A DNA stretch of 64,000 nt from Pirellulales bacterium (GTDB lineage: Bacteria; Planctomycetota; Planctomycetia; Pirellulales; JACPPG01), in the NCBI GenBank assembly GCA_036499395.1, contig DASYDW010000100.1, positions 112,558 through 176,557 on the forward strand, given 5' to 3'. The notes under the pieces are model-generated. The model was given only the letters and a program-made list of their open reading frames with translations. It searched no databases and was not told the DNA's origin. A program made the translations under genes and the position numbers. How positions within the stretch are numbered: the stretch's first letter is position 1; each line of letters opens with the position of its first letter. Positions 63,631 to 64,000 of this stretch are shown here, piece after piece.

Positions 63631-64000
63631 GAAAATCCGGCCACGAAAAACGCGAAAAGGCACCAAGAGAAAGTTAGGGAACTGTGCCTAGAGAATTCTC
63701 TGCGGCCTCGGTGAACTCTGTGGCGGGAATCTTCTGGCCCGGAAGGGAAAGAGGGGGCGGCTGACAGTCGGCTGGGGCCGTTTAGAAACGGAGAAAGCGG
63801 AACGCAAGCTCAATGAAAAAGATGAGCGCGCGCGGAAAGGCCACGGGAATATGAAAAAGATTTGGGCGCTGCCGCCGTGGGTCGGGTTGAGCTTCCGGAA
63901 AGTCCTTTGAGGGGTTAGAGGAATGAAGTTTTGGAGTCGCCTGACCCACGGCAGCTTGATCTGCGCCTCGGGATGATTTTGGAGCTCGCCGCTCGCCGAC
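63631..64000. other. Intergenic region after the IS, about 370 bp
   Basis: No gene seen. Contains CGCGAAAAGGC, CTGCGGCCTCGGTGAACTCT (repeat words as at 34560-34620), and an imperfect inverted repeat GCTGCCGCCGTGGGTC (63868-63883) / GACCCACGGCAGC (63943-63955) with a 3-nt insertion in one arm. Confidence 0.4.

Overview
The window is a GC-rich stretch of chromosome from a planctomycete, most likely of the Pirellulales type. The evidence is the family mix: a DUF1559 prepilin-like protein with the GFTLVE and H-x9-DG signatures, two DUF1501 proteins with Arg-Arg leaders, a DUF1080 protein, several FG-GAP/VCBS secreted proteins, an N-terminal EPLEARRLLA leader with C-terminal dockerin repeats, and MJ0042-like zinc-ribbon and NHL-thioredoxin fusions. 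There is no rRNA, CRISPR array or prophage. I find one tRNA (tRNA-Cys) and one complete insertion sequence.

Layout. 1-9.2 kb: DUF1559 protein, a thioredoxin-NHL fusion, a DUF1573 protein, and a ferrous-iron uptake operon (feoA-feoA-feoB-Cys-rich membrane protein) behind a recognisable Fur box. 9.2-18.6 kb: an FG-GAP protein, a DUF1501 protein, an SpsF-like cytidylyltransferase with a HAD phosphatase, a second HAD phosphatase, a NUDIX hydrolase and a polytopic membrane protein. 18.9-20.9 kb: prpB-prpC (methylcitrate cycle) overlapping by ATGA. 21-26.3 kb: a tightly overlapped minus-strand operon of FG-GAP protein, trypsin-like protease and a large exported protein. 26.7-30 kb: two tandem secretin-core-like proteins and an STN-like protein. 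30-34.5 kb: a PadR regulator with two paralogous HAAS-like membrane proteins, behind a consensus promoter overlaid by inverted repeats. 34.7-46.2 kb: a toroid-fold protein, ribosomal protein L33, recJ, pcm, a frameshifted relative of the HAAS-linked proteins, a zinc ribbon-protease-thioredoxin fusion, a second DUF1501 protein and a small membrane protein. 46.2-51.7 kb: a 1323-residue glycine-rich surface protein, a DUF1080 protein and a tiny lipoprotein with a clear terminator. 52-57 kb: ECF sigma factor, anti-sigma-like protein, exported protein, lipoprotein, tRNA-Cys and a Gfo/Idh/MocA oxidoreductase. 57-62.4 kb: cutA, a hypothetical protein, an ADHFE1-like iron alcohol dehydrogenase and an NtrC-type two-component pair. 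62.7-63.6 kb: an IS5-family element with a likely frameshifted transposase.

The most interesting signals are regulatory or structural: a family of intergenic hairpins whose stems differ but whose CACCCTAC ends and 3-nt loops are shared; the PadR/HAAS operon, where one paralog appears to have duplicated its sensor module; and the secretin-core cassette convergent with it. Starts were re-chosen from upstream extensions where a ribosome binding site, a signal peptide or an overlap with the previous stop supported it; this is noted per gene. All family calls rest on reading motifs by eye, with no database search.
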